DNA of 17,677 bases, taken from assembly GCA_934593275.1 (NCBI GenBank), contig CAKTQE010000051.1, forward strand, positions 1 through 17,677. The letters run 5' to 3'. Both the position numbers and the translations under genes were made by a program. Position 1 is the first letter of the stretch. Every line of letters starts with the position of its first letter. A model generated the notes under the pieces. The model was not told the origin of the DNA. It worked only from the letters and a program-made list of their open reading frames with translations, and did no database searches. Positions 15,756 through 17,677 of this stretch are shown here, piece after piece. The stretch comes from an uncultured Oscillospiraceae bacterium (GTDB taxonomy: Bacteria; Bacillota; Clostridia; Oscillospirales; Oscillospiraceae).

Positions 15756-15856
15756 CCCGTACATTTTGTATGGGAGTTCCTTGCCTTATATGGAATATTC
15801 ACAAATTCTGACCCTATAAATTGTATGGTTTGGCGGAATACAAATTGTACGGTACA
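15756..15856. promoter_or_regulatory. Operator cluster of TTGTAYGG half-sites
   Basis: The motif TTGTAYGG occurs at 15766-15773, 15821-15828 and 15845-15852 on the plus strand. Each occurrence has an inverted partner: CCGTACA (15757-15763) facing TGTATGG with a TTT spacer; TTGTAT (15821-15826) facing ATACAA (15838-15843); and TGTAC-G-GTACA (15846-15856). All lie between the divergent promoters. Binding by the adjacent PucR-type regulator is inferred. Confidence 0.65.
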
Positions 15857-15864
15857 GGTTGGAC

Positions 15865-15904
15865 AAAACCACCGTTTTTGTAGAATACCCTCTTCGGTGG
15901 TTTT
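15865..15904. promoter_or_regulatory. 10-bp inverted repeat upstream of the -10 box
   Basis: AAAACCACCG (15865-15874) and CGGTGGTTTT (15895-15904) are exact inverted copies separated by 20 bases, so equivalent positions lie about 30 bp (three helical turns) apart. The right arm ends four bases before the TATAAT at 15909 and covers the spacer, while the -35 position is poor. It could be an activator or repressor site, or a DNA cruciform; it lies upstream of the transcript. Confidence 0.6.
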
Positions 15905-15908
15905 CCAC

Positions 15909-15914
15909 TATAAT
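15909..15914 (+). promoter_or_regulatory. -10 box of the divergent catabolic-type operon
   Basis: A consensus TATAAT lies 33 bases upstream of the ATG at 15948. At 16-18 bases upstream there is only TACCCT-like sequence, so the promoter probably needs an activator. This fits the flanking operator array and inverted repeat. Confidence 0.6.
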
Positions 15915-15947
15915 GGAGCTACAGCAAAAGAAGTTAGGAGGCACACC

Positions 15948-17168
15948 ATGCTGAAAGAAAAACTGGATACCAGAAAATGCTTCGCCACCGCCTGGGGCAA
16001 GCTTATTACGGAAGAAGAGGCCTATCGGCAGCTGAACCGGCAAATCGCCGCCATGACCGCCAACCTCTTCCAGGTCATGCGGATCTTTGAGCCAAGCTGG
16101 GAAAAGCGCACCGCCGCCATCTGCGACATTGCCAATATGATGAATATGGCGGTAGCCGGTTCCCCGGAGGACCAAAAGGCTTATGTAAACCAAGCTCTTT
16201 ATGAAGCCTTCAACATCCCGGAGCTTTGCGAAAAGTCCAGCTGGCTGGGAGGCATCACCGGCGACTCCGGTGACGAATGGGAGAATATGGCCGGTCGTGT
16301 GGTACAATTCACCCGGAACCGGGTGGAAAAGGAGCTGGATACCTGCCCCTGGGACATTGTAGGCAGCGAGCTTTGCAACATGACCACCAGCATGTTCACC
16401 GCCAACTTTGACCTGGCCTCCTCCAACGGAACGGAGAATGAGGTGGCTCTGAACATGTGTCAGGCCCGGGGCTGCGGAAACAAACATTGCCGGGTGGTTG
16501 CGGAACGCCGGGATGTTTATAACCTGCCCAAGCAGGATTGGCTGGAGCATATGCAGCAGCCGGTAGAACCCATCCACGATACCCCCCGGGAGCGGATGGT
16601 CAAAGAGGGACAGTGCTTGCGCAACGGCCAGTATACCCAGAATTTTGGGGAAGAGACCTCTCTGGAAACCGCCTACCACTGGGTCGCCCAGATGGGATGG
16701 GTCTGGTCCATTCAGTTCCCCATGATGGCCATTAAGGACATGGCCCCTGACGAAGACGAGTTTCTGCGGGTATTCCGCATTGTGTTTGCCACGGCGGGCA
16801 AGAATCAGTTTATTGACCCCTTTGCCAAGGAGGGTCTGCGGAGCTTCCTGGGCGTTCCCCATGAGATGGATGAAAACGATGGGCGGCTCCTGGGCGGCTA
16901 TATCCGCTATATGCTGGATGTGCAGCAGGTACCCTATGAAATGGTCCGCTGGACCAAGGACGAGACCTGGATCAAGGTCAAGAGTGAAGACTTCACCGCC
17001 CGCTATGAAATGGCCCCGCTGGATGAACTGATCGATGCCTACGAGGCCCAGTGGAACGGTGCCGCCAAGACCCTGGTCAGCCCTGAGTGGTCCTGCGTCA
17101 TTGAGGACCGGGAGGAAGAAGAAATGTATATCAAGGTCATCCGCAAAGAAGATCTGCGGATGCTGTAA
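15948..17168 (+). CDS. Unrecognised Cys-containing protein, first gene of GcvT-like operon
   Basis: A 406-residue soluble protein that I do not recognise with confidence. It has no signal peptide, membrane helix or nucleotide-binding motif. Residues 1-190 look like one domain, mostly helical (TEEEAYRQLNRQIAAMTANLF; AAICDIANMMNMAV), ending in strands with C171-x4-C176-x4-C181 (CQARGCGNKHCRVVAE). A G/C-rich turn of this kind near the end of a domain recalls V4R-like ligand-binding domains, but this is a weak resemblance. Residues 215-406 form a second domain rich in Trp and acidic residues (HWVAQMGWVWSIQFP; EDREEEEMYIKVIRKEDL). The ATG has TTAGGAGG six bases upstream; the longer frame from 15825 crosses the promoter. 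The gene sits 14 bases before the GcvT-like gene and divergent from a PucR-type regulator, so a role with the GcvT-like protein in one-carbon metabolism is inferred only. Confidence 0.8.
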   Translation: MLKEKLDTRKCFATAWGKLITEEEAYRQLNRQIAAMTANLFQVMRIFEPSWEKRTAAICDIANMMNMAVAGSPEDQKAYVNQALYEAFNIPELCEKSSWLGGITGDSGDEWENMAGRVVQFTRNRVEKELDTCPWDIVGSELCNMTTSMFTANFDLASSNGTENEVALNMCQARGCGNKHCRVVAERRDVYNLPKQDWLEHMQQPVEPIHDTPRERMVKEGQCLRNGQYTQNFGEETSLETAYHWVAQMGWVWSIQFPMMAIKDMAPDEDEFLRVFRIVFATAGKNQFIDPFAKEGLRSFLGVPHEMDENDGRLLGGYIRYMLDVQQVPYEMVRWTKDETWIKVKSEDFTARYEMAPLDELIDAYEAQWNGAAKTLVSPEWSCVIEDREEEEMYIKVIRKEDLRML

Positions 17169-17182
17169 GGAGGTGCCGGAAT

Positions 17183-17677
17183 ATGCTGTTTAAAGAAGAT
17201 ACCGTTGCCCGCGCCGATGCCATGGCCATCCGTCAAGGCGTTGGCTTCTATCGATGGACCCACGATCTGGTGGAGATCACCGGTAAGGATGCCCTGGAAG
17301 TGCTGCAAAAAATCTACATCAGTGACCTGTCCAAGGTGCCAGTGGGAAAGTCCAAATACACCGCCTCCCTGGATGAACTAGGAGAGATCATCGATGATGT
17401 GATCGTCATGCACATGGCTGACGGCCTGTACTGGGTCTCGGACCTGTACGGTCCCCGGCTGCTGCCTTGGATCGAAAAGCACAAGGGGAACGCCGACATT
17501 CAGGCGAAAATCATCACCTATGACTGGGACATGTACGCCGTGCAAGGCCCGGGCAGCCTGAACGCCATGAACGCCCTGCTGGACGCGCCGGTAGACGAGT
17601 TGAAACGGTTTGCCATCTGTGAAAGAAAAATCGGGGATATTCCCGTTTATATCCACCGCTCCGGCTTCACCGGGGAA
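17183..17677 (+). CDS. GcvT-like aminomethyltransferase/demethylase, cut at window edge
   Basis: The first 165 residues of a GcvT-fold protein; complete members run about 360-480 residues. Visible family features are YRWTHDLVEITGKDALEVLQ (23-42), the GKSKYTASLDELGEIIDD stretch (55-72) whose Asp pair lies where T-proteins carry the folate-contacting Asp, AVQGPGS (119-125), and RSGFTGE (159-165), matching the conserved R-x-G-(Y/F)-TGE motif. The family includes glycine-cleavage T-protein, DMSP demethylase DmdA, the aromatic O-demethylases LigM/DesA and sarcosine/dimethylglycine dehydrogenase domains, all using tetrahydrofolate as one-carbon acceptor. AAGGAGG lies nine bases upstream. No glycine-cleavage P or H gene is visible, and pairing with an unknown protein under a PucR-type regulator makes a substrate-specific demethylase plausible. 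The C-terminus is needed to decide. Confidence 0.85.
   Translation, partial: MLFKEDTVARADAMAIRQGVGFYRWTHDLVEITGKDALEVLQKIYISDLSKVPVGKSKYTASLDELGEIIDDVIVMHMADGLYWVSDLYGPRLLPWIEKHKGNADIQAKIITYDWDMYAVQGPGSLNAMNALLDAPVDELKRFAICERKIGDIPVYIHRSGFTGE

Noticed and set aside
15825..15947. N-terminal extension of the 406-residue protein
   Set aside because: The frame is open from 15825, but this part contains the operators, the inverted repeat and the TATAAT. The ATG at 15948 has a strong TTAGGAGG.

Overview
The window looks like chromosomal DNA of a G+C-rich, low-oxygen Firmicute of the Oscillospiraceae type (a gut Clostridia relative). The grounds are strong AGGAGG-type ribosome sites, an ECF sigma factor overlapping a single-pass membrane anti-sigma partner, a lipoprotein GH25 lysozyme with SH3 repeats, a MacB-like ABC system with its own adaptor proteins in an apparently monoderm cell, and short G+C-rich palindromes between genes. 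This is inference from gene style; no rRNA, tRNA or CRISPR array is present.

Layout. 1-460: gene-free, with an imperfect inverted repeat, two small hairpins and a candidate ECF-type autoregulated promoter. 461-2439 (+): ECF sigma factor and membrane anti-sigma factor, closed by a perfect palindrome that shares 18 bp with a palindrome upstream of the module. 2565-5232 (-): a two-gene AAA+ ATPase / VWA (MIDAS) protein operon behind a good sigma-A promoter. 5519-6184 (+): orphan seven-helix membrane protein. 6224-7759 (-): GH25 lysozyme-like lipoprotein with three SH3 repeats; it shares a bidirectional terminator with the membrane protein. 7927-13645 (+): four-gene operon of adaptor, ABC ATPase, MacB/FtsX permease and a second, larger adaptor, ended by a 16-bp-stem terminator. 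13697-14074 (-): small conserved-looking protein of unknown function. 14170-15690 (-): PucR-family regulator. 15948-end (+): divergent operon of a 406-residue protein of unknown family with a Cys-x4-Cys-x4-Cys motif, followed by a GcvT-like folate-binding protein cut by the window edge.

The part most likely to be undescribed is the right end. A PucR-type regulator with a near-consensus promoter faces, across about 250 bp packed with TTGTAYGG-type half-sites and a 10-bp inverted repeat, an operon joining an unrecognised Cys-rich protein to a GcvT-fold protein. GcvT-fold proteins move one-carbon groups to tetrahydrofolate, so a substrate-inducible demethylation or one-carbon salvage system is a reasonable but unproven reading. 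Secondary points of interest are the two unequal adaptors flanking one ABC transporter, the Asn in the AAA+ Walker A motif, and a hairpin that buries the ribosome site of the 125-residue gene.
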